Below are positions 23,144 to 34,399 of a stretch of 64,000 bases of DNA, in pieces. The translations under genes and the position numbers were made by a program. The stretch spans positions 219,955,584 through 220,019,583 of the forward strand of contig JAHLJT010000631.1 in assembly GCA_031308135.1 (NCBI GenBank), in the 5' to 3' direction. Origin of the DNA: Acheta domesticus (Eukaryota > Arthropoda > Insecta > Orthoptera > Gryllidae). The notes beneath the pieces were generated by a model, which did no database searches, was not told the origin of the DNA, and saw only the letters and a program-made list of their open reading frames with translations. Position 1 is the stretch's first letter; the number at the start of each line of letters is the position of its first letter.

Positions 23144-25665
23144 CTTTATTTTCCTCATTTTTTGGTAATTAATATTATTAATTGTACAGATTTACAAAAT
23201 CAAAGCACAATCAATATACATCATTTATGAAACATGAAACACTAATTCACACCGCATAATTTCCCAGAAATTTCCGCACTATTCCTGTCGTTGCAATCAC
23301 CACTGCCTTCTGCATAAGTTTGTATATGTCTACTATCACTCCCAGATGTTGAAGGCTCCGCATCAAATTTCTAGGGATGACACCTGTGCTTGAGAGGATT
23401 ACTGGAATAACTTCAACTTTTTCAACATACCATTGTTTCTTTATGGATTCAGTGAGTTCTGAGTACTTATTAATTTTTTCGGCGTATTTACTTTGCAGGT
23501 TGCTAGTATTTGGGATAGAGATATCTATCAGCGCGACATATTTCTCTCTCTTGTTAAAGACAGTCAGATCTGGTCTGTTGTTCACTCCTGTCCGATCTGT
23601 TAAAATAGTTCTATCCCAATATAAACGCCATTCTTCGTTTTCCAGCACACTTATAGGTTGGTACTTAAAATAGGGCACTTTAGCTTCAGGGAGAAGTTGA
23701 AATTTCTCAGCCAACGTTTGATGTAAAATCTTGGCCACTGCGTCATGCCGTTGCTTATATTCTGTTCCACAGAAATGTGTGCATCCCGAAGTAACATGTT
23801 GGACTGATTCAACAGTTGGGCAACCATACCGACAGTACTCATTCTCCACACTTCCATCTTTGACAATTAGCTTTAGGTAACTTCTTGTTGGGATCACTTG
23901 GTCCTGAATGGCCAGCATGAAACCTTCAGTTTCTGGGAAGATTTGTCCTGATATGAGCCAGAAGTTCGACGCTTTCATGTCGACATGCGCCTGACTCATC
24001 TCATGAGGGTGTCTTCCATGAAGAGATTTCGCCATCCATGAATCCAGCTTCTCACGATCACGACATGTGAAGTCAGCAACCTCTTGTCGTGACAACTCAA
24101 TAGGTGTAAATGTATCTGCTTCACAAATTGCTTTATACAGACGTGATGTATTTGCTGCAGAAATGAAAAACTTTCTCATATTTGTCACTTGCTGACAAAG
24201 CTGATTGCCAATATCCACCAGTCCTCTCCCACCCATATTTCTCGGCAATGTAGTGCGTTCAACTGAAGACATCGGGTGATGCATGCGCGCTTTTGTCATT
24301 AAAACTCTAACCTTACGTTGTAAGCTATCAATATCGGTTTTGCTCCATTTAATAATGCCAAAGGAGTAGTTCAAGACAGGTTCAGCATAGGTGTTTATAG
24401 CCTTGATAATATTCCTTCCATTCAGTTTTGTTTTCAACACCTTCCGAATCCTTCGGTAAAATTCTTCAGAAAGTTCTTCCTTCATTTTACTTTGGTCAAT
24501 ACGCTTTAGTTGTCTCATTCCCAGATATCTGTATGTTTCCTCACCAGATATTGCCTGTATCATCTGTCTGTCTTCAAGTTCAAAGGCTCTTTCCTGCAGT
24601 TTTCCTTTCACAATATTTACAGTTCTACATTTGTCCAAGCCAAACTTCATCCCGATATCTCTCGAAAATGATTCTACAATTCTCAGAAGATGTTCAAGTT
24701 GAATTTTCGTAGACCCAAACAACTTCAGGTCATCCATATACAAAAGATGATTTAAGCGGTACATCACAGTTGTTCCTACTTTAATTCCAAAGCCATAGTT
24801 TGTGGAATTCAACAGATTTGACAAGGGATTCATGCAGAGGACAAACCAGAGAGGGCTAAGTGAGTCTCCCTGGAAAATACCTCTTCGTACTTTAATCATT
24901 TCCGTTTCGATATAGTTAACGGGTGTACTCAGGATGACTTTTGTTTGCCATTTCAACATCACATGCTTCAAGAACGACATAACAGTTGAATTGATGTCGT
25001 AGATCTCAAGAATTTCTATCAGCCAAGTATGTGGAACTGAATCAAAGGCTTTCTTATAATCAATATATGCCATATGCAGATTGCGGTGTTTTAGATAGGC
25101 CTGACCACATAGCACTGAATAAATTGTCAATTGTTCTTTACACCCCATGGACCCTTTGCTACAGCCTTTCTGCTGCACTGCAATGATATTATTGTTACTA
25201 CAGTGAGAGTATATGCGTTGTGAAAGTAACGATGTGATGATTTTATACATCGTTGGCAAGCACGAGATAGGGCGATATTTTGTTGGATCTTCTTGATTTT
25301 GGAAGTCTTTTGGTATTAAATACGTAACACCCTGAGAAAGAAATTCTGGTATCTTTTCTGGGTGCTGTAGAACATCGTTAATCAGCTCAGTTAGTTTTTG
25401 GTGGGTGCACCAGAACCTTTTATACCAGAAATTATGAATTTTATCTGGTCCTGGTGCTTTCCAGTTAAGCAAATTTTTGATTACTTCACTAACCTCTTCA
25501 TTGGTAAATTCTTGGTGTTGCATAGCAGTAAAGTTCTCACAGCGTTTCTTTTCTTCGCCAATCCAACTCGCCTTCAGGTCGCATTGCATCGGATTGGACA
25601 ACTGATTACTCCAAAAATCACTCACTTATCACTCACTTATATTACTCACAAAATCACTCACTCAC

Positions 25666-25666
<1 letters not shown>
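23143..25666 (-). mobile_element. R4/Dong-like retrotransposon (family A) inserted in TAA repeats
   Basis: About 2.5 kb element on the minus strand, bounded by TTA tracts (23113-23142 and 25667-25711). It has a ~100-bp 3'UTR, one long open frame (23247-25625), and only about 40 bp of 5' sequence made of GTGAGTGA-type repeats. The N-terminal part of the usual R4 protein is absent, so this is a 5'-truncated or N-terminally deleted copy. The intact frame suggests recent insertion. Confidence 0.88.
23247..25625 (-). CDS. Reverse transcriptase / restriction-like endonuclease, R4/Dong-like, intact 792-codon frame
   Basis: Copies the element's RNA into DNA at a nicked target. Visible domains: RT entry motifs at about 54-62 (NWKAPGPDKI) and 117-130 (YRPISCLPTMYKII); motif A with its Asp at 187-195 (YIDYKKAFD); motif B RRGIFQGDSLSP at 247-258; the catalytic YMDD at 296-299; and GMKFGLDKC at 325-333. 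The thumb region follows. A CCHC knuckle lies at 598-615 (CX3CX7HX4C), then a restriction-like endonuclease with RPDL at 684-687 and Asp in ALIDISIP at about 701. No stop or frameshift. The frame opens at GTG right after a stop, with no ATG nearby, and the N-terminal zinc-finger/Myb part expected in this clade is missing, so it may not be translated as such. It differs clearly from family B. Confidence 0.93.
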   Translation of the reverse strand: MSDFWSNQLSNPMQCDLKASWIGEEKKRCENFTAMQHQEFTNEEVSEVIKNLLNWKAPGPDKIHNFWYKRFWCTHQKLTELINDVLQHPEKIPEFLSQGVTYLIPKDFQNQEDPTKYRPISCLPTMYKIITSLLSQRIYSHCSNNNIIAVQQKGCSKGSMGCKEQLTIYSVLCGQAYLKHRNLHMAYIDYKKAFDSVPHTWLIEILEIYDINSTVMSFLKHVMLKWQTKVILSTPVNYIETEMIKVRRGIFQGDSLSPLWFVLCMNPLSNLLNSTNYGFGIKVGTTVMYRLNHLLYMDDLKLFGSTKIQLEHLLRIVESFSRDIGMKFGLDKCRTVNIVKGKLQERAFELEDRQMIQAISGEETYRYLGMRQLKRIDQSKMKEELSEEFYRRIRKVLKTKLNGRNIIKAINTYAEPVLNYSFGIIKWSKTDIDSLQRKVRVLMTKARMHHPMSSVERTTLPRNMGGRGLVDIGNQLCQQVTNMRKFFISAANTSRLYKAICEADTFTPIELSRQEVADFTCRDREKLDSWMAKSLHGRHPHEMSQAHVDMKASNFWLISGQIFPETEGFMLAIQDQVIPTRSYLKLIVKDGSVENEYCRYGCPTVESVQHVTSGCTHFCGTEYKQRHDAVAKILHQTLAEKFQLLPEAKVPYFKYQPISVLENEEWRLYWDRTILTDRTGVNNRPDLTVFNKREKYVALIDISIPNTSNLQSKYAEKINKYSELTESIKKQWYVEKVEVIPVILSSTGVIPRNLMRSLQHLGVIVDIYKLMQKAVVIATTGIVRKFLGNYAV

Positions 25667-25711
<45 letters not shown>
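25667..25711. repeat. (TTA)n microsatellite, tract 3 of the R4 cluster
   Basis: About 45 bp of TTA repeat at the 5' side of the intact family A element. On the element's strand it is (TAA)n, the known insertion target of Dong-type R4 elements. Confidence 0.95.
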
Positions 25712-25712
<1 letters not shown>

Positions 25713-26199
25713 TGAATTCCATCCCAGCTGACAATGCTGGACTCTTTTTCGTCCGAGAATATACCACGTACTTAGGATTACTCTACATTTCTTTTTATAG
25801 TGCTTTCCTGAGAATATGGGCTGAATCCAACAAGGCTATCTTTTGAACGTTTGTTAATAATGTTTCTTCGGGTTAACAATCTCTATTTAGTATTTGAGTA
25901 AACTCGAATGTGCGTGTGTGCGGATATGCGGTTCCGGCACTCACAGACCACTTCCCGTGAACGAATCGAGACATACGAGGTGCCATTCGACGCGTCTCTG
26001 TTTCCTGCTGGTGTGTTGATCTTTTGTTTTCGGATTCGACCATAAGATTCTAGGAAATTTCCAAATATGTGTTTTTTCGTGATTTGTCGCCGAGATCTTG
26101 GTGATTGTGTTGGGAACTAAATCAACGCCACCTAAATAGATCTACCTAGGTGTAGTTGATTAAACTCCAGTATAAATATCGATGTAGATCACGAATAGA
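25712..26199. other. No recognisable gene
   Basis: Unassigned sequence between the R4 cluster and the trinucleotide array. It has an ordinary base mix with a short palindrome CAGCTGACAATGCTGG at about 25726. No motif recognised. Confidence 0.4.
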
Positions 26200-27797
26200 A
26201 AGACACTGGTGAAAATGTAGATAAAGATGTAGAGGAAGACAGAGGAAAACATAGAAGACGGAAAGGAACGAAGAGAAGGACCGAGAGAGACGAAGAGTAA
26301 GAAGGAGAGAGACTAAGACGAAGTCGACAAAGGTGCCGAAGGTGACGCAGACGAAGGCGGAGAAGACGAAGTAGACGACGAAGACGACGACGGCGAAGAA
26401 GAAAAAAAAGGGGGAAGAAGAAGAAGACGATGGCGAAGAAGACGACGAAGAAGTAAGACGAAGAAGACGACGACGAAGAAGAAGACGACGACGAAGAAGA
26501 AGACGACGACGAAGAAGACGACGACGAAGAAGAAGACGACGACGAAGAAGAAGACGACGACGAAGAAGAAGACGACCACGAAGAAGAAGACGACGACGAA
26601 GAAGAAGACGACGAAGAAGAGGAAGACGACGACGAAGAAGAAGACGACGAAGAAGACGACGACGAAGAAGAAGACGACGACGAAGAAGAAGACGACGACG
26701 AAGAAGAAGACGACGACGACGAAGAAGACGACGACGAAGAGGAAGACGACGACGAAGAAGAAGACGACGACGAAGAGGAAGACGACGACGAAGAAGAAGA
26801 CGACGACGAAGAAGAAGACGACGACGAAGAAGAAGACGACGACGAAGAAGAAGACGACGACGAAGAAGAAGACGACGACGAAGAAGAAGACGACGACGAA
26901 GAAGAAGACGACGACGAAGAAGAAGACGACGACGAAGAAGAAGACGACGACGAAGAAGAAGACGACGACGAAGAAGAAGACGACCACGAAGAAGAAGACG
27001 ACCACGAAGAAGAAGACGACCACGAAGAAGAAGACGACCACGAAGAAGAAGACGACCACGAAGAAGAAGACGACGAAGAAGAAGACGACGACGAAGAAGA
27101 AGACGACGAAGAAGAAGAAGACGACGACGACGAAGAAGAAGACGACGACGAAGAAGAAGAAGAAGACGACGACGAAGAAGAAGAAGACGACGACGAAGAA
27201 GAAGAAGAAGACGACGAAGAAGACGACGACGACGAAGAAGAAGAAGAAGAAGAAGAAGACGACGAAGAAGAAGAAGACGACGACGAAGAAGATGAGACGA
27301 CGAAGAAGAAGAAGAAGAAGACGACGAAGAAGAAGAAGAAGACGACGAAGAAGAAGAAGAAGAAGAAGACGACGACGACGAAGAAGAAGAAGAAGAAGAA
27401 GACGACGACGAAGAAGAAGAAGACGACGACGAAGAAGAAGAAGACGACGACGAAGAAGAAGAAGACGACGACGAAGAAGAAGACGACGACGAAGAAGAAG
27501 AAGACGACGAAGAAGAAGAAGAAGACGACGACGACGAAGAAGAAGAAGAAGACGACGACGACGCAGAAGAAGAAGACGACGACGACGAAGAAGAAGAAGA
27601 AGACGACGACGACGACGAAGAAGAAGACGACGACGACGAAGAAGAAGAAGAAGAAGAAACGACGACGACGCAGAAGAAGAAGAAGAAGAAGAAGACGACG
27701 ACGACGACGACGACGCAGAAGAAGAAGAAGAAGACGACGACGACGACGCAGAAGAAGAAGAAGAAGACGACGACGACGCAGAAGAAGAAGACACTGA
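26200..27797. repeat. Compound (GAA)n/(GAC)n trinucleotide array, about 1.4-1.6 kb
   Basis: From about 26346 to 27790 nearly every triplet on the plus strand is GAA or GAC. The left edge (26200-26345) is a decayed version with GGA, AGA and GAT variants. In 26460-27070 the order settles into an 18-bp unit, GAAGAAGAAGACGACGAC, with about a dozen almost perfect copies at 26790-26980. At about 26985-27060 a variant unit containing GACCAC is repeated five times in a row. In 27100-27790 the unit lengths vary. Open frames of up to 576 codons cross it on both strands (poly Ser/Leu/Arg/Val/Phe), but these only reflect the triplet period. Confidence 0.97.
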
Positions 27798-29599
27798 TGT
27801 CATACATGTTCCATATTGTCACACATAATAAATCTAAGCTTTTCAACTGCCGAATTTCCACATTGCTTAAAAACATCTGTGGTAATTCCCTTCTTTAACC
27901 CGTCGGTGCACCTAAGAGGCCTCGGAGGCCCCTTGAAATCTTCTCATCGCTGTAATTCTGTTGTGTTGTGCTTGTGGCAAATAATATTTCTTGACATCTT
28001 AAAACAATCAGTTTGTTACTAATACTACAAGGAGAGTAGACGGAAACCAGTCGGTTTTTAGAAATCTAGCTTTTTCTGTAGGTAGTCGCACTTTCCACTT
28101 AAGGGGCCTGAAAAAGCCCCCTATTTGTTCTGTGACTTCGTTGAAAATATTTTTATAAAAAGTGTCACGCAATCGACAATGGACTACGACAATGAAATTT
28201 CTTTATACTTTCACTTTTCGACACTATCTTTCTTGAGTTAGCAGATCTTCAACACAACATTTTGTTTTGTATCTGCCACAAGTGTGAATACGTTGTCTAA
28301 ATTGTGCGGGAAGTAGCGACCTTCAAAAATTAATCTCACTTCAGTGAATATATATGAAAAATTGTATTGAAAAGTGCTTGATTATATAACGAAGGGATTT
28401 GTTTTTGAGTAAAAGAAATAATCCGTTTTTCACAGCAACAATGAATATTCGTATTTTTTGAAGACATTCGAATGTGCATGCACTTTGATGACAAACGAAA
28501 GGCGGTGATCTTTCAGAACGTACATGAGGAATAAACCTGATAAATATGGCATACAAATATTCTGGTGTTGTGATGTGGAGAACGGGTTTGCATTCAACAG
28601 CAGCGTATACTTTGGTAGGTAAAAGAACGAGTCCTTGGCGAAAGATTTGGCTGCAAATGTGAATGAACGGACCCAATCCTTGAGGAATGGAGGATACAAC
28701 ATTTCTGTGAATATTTTTTTACGTCCTTACTCGCAGAGTTCCTGTTACAAAAAACTTACACTGCTAATAATGTCATGTCAAAACACAAAAGAGATTCCAA
28801 ATGAACTGAAAACATAAAAAAACATTTTTTTACTATGTCTGCTAATACTAATAATTTTTCTCTGCCTTCCAAAGCAAAAAGAAATATATTTATTTACTTG
28901 TCCATACATTACAACCAGCAATTTATTGATCTTGAAAACATGAATCCATAAATGATCTTATTATATAATAAAGCAAAGATTAGAGTAGATGTGATGGATC
29001 AGATGGTTGATGACTAGTATACGTCAAGACCTGAAACATGCCGATAACCAATGCATCTCTCGTACAATGTGAAAGATATTGCAGCACCGATGCAATATCT
29101 ATTACACCAAGATGCCCAAAAACTAGAACGAAAATGTCACTTGGTGGCGACGGATTTTCCTAAAAGAAACTACCGAAAAACTTTCAAAACGAAACATAAA
29201 ATCAATGATTAACAATCCCAAAACACAGAAAAGAACATTGAACCGCCTAAATGTTTTCGAAATTCATAAATGTGTATCCTTAGGAGCCAGCAATAGAATT
29301 TCCACATGTAAACGGGAAAGGTTAGTGATTTTTTAAATTAAATATTAATACAAATGTAAAGAAATATTTGGTTTATTACTATTTATATATAATTTTCTGT
29401 TCTTATTTAAGGCTTATTTATGGCTGCAGTAAAAAGAGTATATGTGTTTGTAGAAAATGTGAAAGAAATGTTTGAGGAGAACACTTAAATATTTTATTAG
29501 TTGAAATAATTGTAAATAAAAATTACATCATAATCAAAGTCTTACTGTTGTAAACTACGTGAAAAATAAAATACCATTATTATTAATTCTACTAAAAAT
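27798..29599. other. Unassigned; possible decayed piggyBac-like traces
   Basis: At 27896 TTTAACCCGTCGGTGCACC is followed by a hairpin AAGAGGCCTCGGAGGCCCCT, and AAGGGGCCTGAAAAAGCCCC lies near 28100. A start at TTAA with CCC would fit a piggyBac-type end. Downstream at about 29410-29465 a frame reads YGCSKKSICVCRKCERNV, which has Cys spacing reminiscent of the C-terminal domain of piggyBac transposases. No matching right end or DDD core was recognised, so this stays a weak suggestion. Overlapping minus-strand frames at 28341-28702 show no domain. Confidence 0.25.
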
Positions 29600-29619
29600 T
29601 ACTTTTTCCGTCGTACGTT

Positions 29620-30025
29620 GTATTTAGTGGATCATAATATTCTTATTATGTGATTAAGTGAGACTAGAATAAGAGGGATAGCTCTGGATTGGTTCAAAAA
29701 CTATTTAACAGCGAGGAAACAATACATACGAGTTAAACAAAATGTAAGTGAATTTTTACACTTAACATGTGGTATTCGTAAAGGTTCCGTCCTTGGACCA
29801 ATTTTGTTTTTAATAAACATTTATAGTTTGTGTTCAGGTAATTTTAAAGGTACTCTCACTTGTTTTGCAGATGTTACTGCCCTCTGTTACATAGGATACA
29901 ATGATAAGATTCTTTTTAATGACATAGAGCATGACAAGAGGAAAATAAAAAGTTGGCTTATTCTAAATAAAATTGTCCTAAGTTCTAAAACAAAATTTAT
30001 TCGTTTTTGTTTTAAAAATAAATAA
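29620..30025 (+). pseudogene. RT fragment of a Jockey/CR1-like LINE, catalytic motif damaged
   Basis: Readable parts are VDHNILI, then after a break RIRGIALDWFKNYLTARKQY and CGIRKGSVLGPILFLINIYS (motif B; PQGS altered to RKGS), then LTCFADVTALCY. The catalytic box normally reads F/Y-A-D-D and is FADV here, so the second Asp is lost. The frame continues to KTKFIRFCFKNK and stops. No 5' or 3' ends of the element are visible. Clearly inactive. Confidence 0.85.
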
Positions 30026-31514
30026 ATTACTAATAGGTTGTTATTCTATAAATGTAAAAATGCTTAAACAGTGTACCTAAAGTAACTTATAACAAATGTG
30101 TTATAATTGTGTGATATACCAAATGCGGGAGGGCATTTAATATCAAATAATTTAATGCTTTAATGCTAGTTTAAATTAGAATTAGGCACCTTAGTAACAG
30201 GTGACCAGGACGTTGCTGGGGAGAACACCAATGATTTGACATGTCACGATATATGGTAAGCGAGCACCTTAGTAACAGAGATAAACAATTTCATGAGCCC
30301 GTGGATATAGTGTAGATATAGAATGTGGAACCCGTGGATATAGCCCGTAGATATAGAATCAGTCAAAAAATGCGTGTGTAAGAGTAGAAATTTCGCCCAA
30401 GAGTGCACCTTGGTTAGAAAAGTAAATAAATAATAAGAATCCGTTGGTAGGGAATATCAAACAGAATTTTGTACAACAATGAACACGAGTTTTCCTGGAT
30501 CGAAGAGCGAAAAATAATAGTTAGTTGGAGCTCAGATTTCATAGCGTGAGGATCATTTCTGAATTAGGGGGCGCGTGCTCGAGTTCAGACTTGGTATATT
30601 TTTGTGATCGAAAGTAGAGACTTGTAAAAATTTCGGAGATACAGTTCGGAACTTTAACTTTTTTTCGCGAGTGAAAGTGGAACATAGAAACGTTTTGGTG
30701 AAACCGTGCACTGACTTGGATTATTTTCATACCGATAGGGATGAACTTTTAAGAAACTTGGAAACTCTAATTAGTTTTCACCAGTGACGAAGTTGAAGCA
30801 CCAGATTAATAAACTTGCAAATATTTTGCCGAACAAGGCGAGGACTTTAATTATTTTACAAATGGATCGGGACGTGTAAATAACTGTAGAACTGTTTATT
30901 TGAACTTTGATGTTGATATGGCAGGCTAGTGCAAGCAGCTTCCGGGCGCACGAATAACCAAATAATAATTAGTAATACGCGGGTAGCCATCTGCATGGAC
31001 GCGTATGACTAGTGCATTACGTGAATGGGGGTGACTTCGTAGCGTGTCGGAAGATTCAAGACAGAAGGCATAAAGACTAGAGCTGGTAACCGGTCGGTCG
31101 GAGGAGATGGTGTGGAGATACGCGGCGTCCGAGCGAAGAATCAAACGATACACGGGAAGAGAGCTCAGGTTAACGTTCGTACGAACAATTATTTTATTTT
31201 TTATGGTCATGACCAAAGTCAATAATTTTTGAAGAACGTTGTTTCGATTCGAATGAAATCCTTGATTATAATAAATTCAAATTGTTCTAGTGCTAAAGAA
31301 AGTACAAAAAAAACTTGGTTATTATTGTGCAATCTGGCACATCATTAAAATAACTTTCAGGTTTTGTTGTTTTCCGTATGGAAGCGAGCCGACAGGGGGC
31401 AGATTGTGGTTGAACGATGTGGTAAGCCGAATTGTGCACCTTGCATATTCGAACCCATGACAGAAGCACAGCATGTCAATAGAGAGATATCTTGGATTTA
31501 ATAAACCCTTACAA
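30026..31514. other. Unassigned; internal direct repeats
   Basis: GCACCTTAGTAACAG occurs at about 30187 and 30265, and GTGGATATAG- / GTAGATATAGAAT-type phrases recur at 30301-30360. The stretch is moderately GC-rich with no coding motif. An LTR or other retroelement leader is possible, but no paired LTR or primer site could be supported. Confidence 0.35.
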
Positions 31515-32576
31515 TTGAGGAAGTTGAAACTATGAAGTACCTAGGAATGTACATATGGAATCTACATGTAACAGAATTAAACACTAAATTAAGTTCATTA
31601 TGTTACGCATTCAGAATTCTTTCAAATTCTGTCAGCCATCATGCAGCTCGTTGCGTTTATTTTGCTAATGTACATTCCCGCCTGAGGTATGGCGTAATAT
31701 TCTGGGGAAGCTCATCCTGTAGTACTCAGAGCTTCAGATTGCAAAAGAAAATTATTCGAATAATGGAAAAATGCCTTCCACGTTATCCCTGCAAGCATCT
31801 TTTCATTGAGCTTGGAATCTTACCACTGCCTTGCATATTTATTTACGAATCTGTAATATTTGTCAAAAATTACCTACTTAACGGAGGGAACATATTTTCA
31901 TGCAATATTGATATTTATAATTCCAACACACGTGCATCAAGTGTCAGTATCAACAGCTCAGTACAAGAAATCCACATGAGATACATGTACGTTACTTTAC
32001 AACGCATTGCCAGATGACATTTAACAATTAAAGTCAGTACACAAATTTAAGTTAACAGTAAAATTTTTTCTGCTGCATAACTGTTTCTATAGAATTAGAG
32101 ACTATACTGATCGTCAAAAAGAAAAATAGATTTTTTAACAAAACAATGATATATAATGAATAAGCTTACATTTGTATTGTATACATTAAAAAAAGATTTA
32201 ATACGCCTGTAATAAGTAATGTACCTCAGCTTCCGGGTCAATGACCCGCATCTCGATTAGTCTTTGTCCAGTTTCCCTGATCCATTGAGCAAATGCTGAG
32301 ATGGCCCCTTCTGGACGTAAATGTAGCTTCACTGCGTGCACGTTTTGTTGAGCACTCCTTGCTTGTAATGGTAGGAAGAGAACTGATGTTTGTTACTATT
32401 TTGTTAGGAGTGCATAAAAATCTAATCAGCAGTTCATTTACCGTTGAAAGTGTTTTCTATAACTCGGGAACGAAAATGTCTAGTTTTTCAAATGATACTT
32501 ATCTCGGAGCTGTTTTTTTCCATTCTGAGCCTCAAGAAAATGTGCGCAGATAATCTCTTCCCCCATACGTCACCCG
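31515..32576 (+). pseudogene. C-terminal part and 3'UTR of a Jockey/CR1-like LINE
   Basis: Open frame 31532-32017 begins MKYLGMYIWNLHVTELNTKL and includes SRLRYGVIFWGSSSCSTQSF RLQKKIIRIM and LFIELGILPLPCIFIYESVIF. This is the region after the RT thumb in this LINE group. It is followed by a 3'UTR that matches 12440-12960 (GCTGCATAACTGTTTCTAT; TTGAGCAAATGCTGAGATGG; a TCTTCCCCCATACGTCAC-type end). It is more diverged than the two other copies and has lost its (TAAA)n tail where the I-type element begins. Confidence 0.82.
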
Positions 32577-33295
32577 TCGAGGTGGATTGGTCCACGTCCT
32601 GACGGGGGGATGGAGAGAAGGCTCTCAAGTGTTCCTTTCTCCATTTTTTCATCTTCTTGCTTCTTATTTCATATCACCTACATTCTTTTCACTCCTTTTT
32701 CTTCCTCACTGGCCTTCTATGTATGCTGAACGCCCACCCATGTGTTTGCCGTGCATGGCGGAGGGAATGCGTGTCCTGGCAGTTGAGGGACCTGTTTGTT
32801 TCCTTATCTACTCCTAGTGCTACTGTTTGCCTTGCACTAAGGGGTACGTTGTTTACGTATTTTGGAGAAGATATCTTGTAGGTTCCAACACACTCGTTTT
32901 GGCCTCGGACTCTTCTAGATGGGCGGTTAGGAGCTAACCCACTCGCGATCAATCGGCTTGGACTAGGTCTTGCACTGAACTCCAGAGTGAGCGGGGGGAT
33001 CCACGGTGGGCAGCGCTGTGACATCCCCCCACTATATCTCCGTGGCAACTCTGGCACTCTGATGGAGTGTCCCCTTGTTGGGCTCCGCGGTGGATGGGGA
33101 CCACGGGGATGAATCTGATATCCATCTATGGATACTTCATATTTTCCCCCGTCCTCATCCGCAAGGAGATGAGAGAAAGAGGAGATGTGCAGAAAGAACT
33201 ATCGACTTGAATAGTTTCTTTTCCAAAGAAGAAGATCGACCAAAGAAGCATCGTTTCCTCCTCATGTCATGCGCCGAGGAAGGTAAAACGTTTAA

Positions 33296-33856
33296 ATGTG
33301 GCCGTTTAAATGTGCTGTCCGTCTGGCGCGAACCATAGAAGAAGCTTACGGGAAGCTCCAATCGGTCGCACGACAGAGGAATGGAACGATTATTTTTGAA
33401 GCGCGTACCGACGAGCAAATGAATAAAATACAGAATACCAAACAGATTGCCGAACTCAAGGTAGTAGTCACGGTTCATCCTACCTTGAATCTGTGCAAAG
33501 GCGTTGTAAATCACGAGGACTCTGCTACAGAAACGGAGGAAAATCTCCTTAACTTTTGCAAGACCTATGGCATGACTGCCGTGTGTAGAATCGGAAGGAA
33601 GGCGCAGGGGAAAGTGATCCCTATGTCGACCCTGATCCTAACGTTCAACCGACCATCCCTCCCGGAAAGAATAATTATTGCTTTTGACAACCTCTGTGTG
33701 CGACAGCACGTACCAAACCCTTTGCGCTGTTTCAAGTGCCAAAGGTTTGGTCATACCCAACAGCGATGTATGTGCGTAAGCACGGTTTGCGGGAAGTGCG
33801 GATCATCAGTGCACGACCCACAACCGTACGACAAACCACCACACTGTGTCAATTGA
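33296..33856 (+). pseudogene. I-type LINE ORF1 (gag-like, zinc knuckles), broken
   Basis: Nucleic-acid-binding ORF1 protein of a non-LTR retrotransposon. It reads RTIEEAYGKLQSVARQRNGT, TLNLCKGVVNHEDSATETEE and NPLRCFKCQRFGHTQQRC (first CCHC knuckle), then CGKCGSSVHDPQPYDKPPHC (second knuckle). The stop follows at CVN, where the third repeat continues in frame as EWNHPANDNQCSTFLRKREI. This is a premature stop, and the protein originally ran on to at least 34380 (the region with ITKFKKPQKLHQPLTTSTET). Upstream residues (33177-33300) are in another frame. It would have acted in the cytoplasm as part of the retrotransposition RNP. Confidence 0.85.
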
Positions 33857-34399
33857 GAATGGAATCACCCAGCCAATGACAACCAGTGCTCCACATTTCT
33901 TCGGAAAAGAGAAATAAAAAGAGTGACCGAAAAGGTTTCCTTTCCCTTAGGCGAAACGTAGGTTTCAAACCAAGAACCCAGTCGACCAGTCACGATCTTT
34001 CTCCAGTGCCCTAAAACCTAAGTCCCCGGGGGTAACAGCGAGTTGTCAAACTCAGTGTTCCCCAGCTGTAGCACACTTCAGTTATCAGGTGTCGCCGATA
34101 GACTTCCCTGAAGACACGGCGTGTATTCAAGGTGGGAAAGTGATCATTATCACAAAGTTCAAAAAACCTCAAAAACTCCATCAGCCATTGACGACTTCCA
34201 CTGAGACCCTTACGAAAATCGATCCCAAGCAGATACTGCCGCCCCCGAAAAATAATAATCCCGTCCATCAAAATCCCATCCACCTTTTTCTGTTTCCGAG
34301 ATTTACATCGGACGATCCTCCAGCCCCTGTAGATCTCAAATTCCAAAATCATCAAAAATCACTGTATGCATTTTTGCAGGATTAATCATCTCCATAATC

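Noticed and set aside
26146..27876. Open frames of 576, 496 and 178 codons (poly-Ser/Leu/Arg/Val/Phe) across the trinucleotide array
   Set aside because: They arise because a pure triplet repeat without stop-forming combinations is open in several frames on both strands. Composition is purely repeat-derived and no flanking domain exists.
30060..31340. Solo LTR or LTR leader
   Set aside because: Base composition and repeats are suggestive, but no second LTR, TG..CA ends or primer site could be established.
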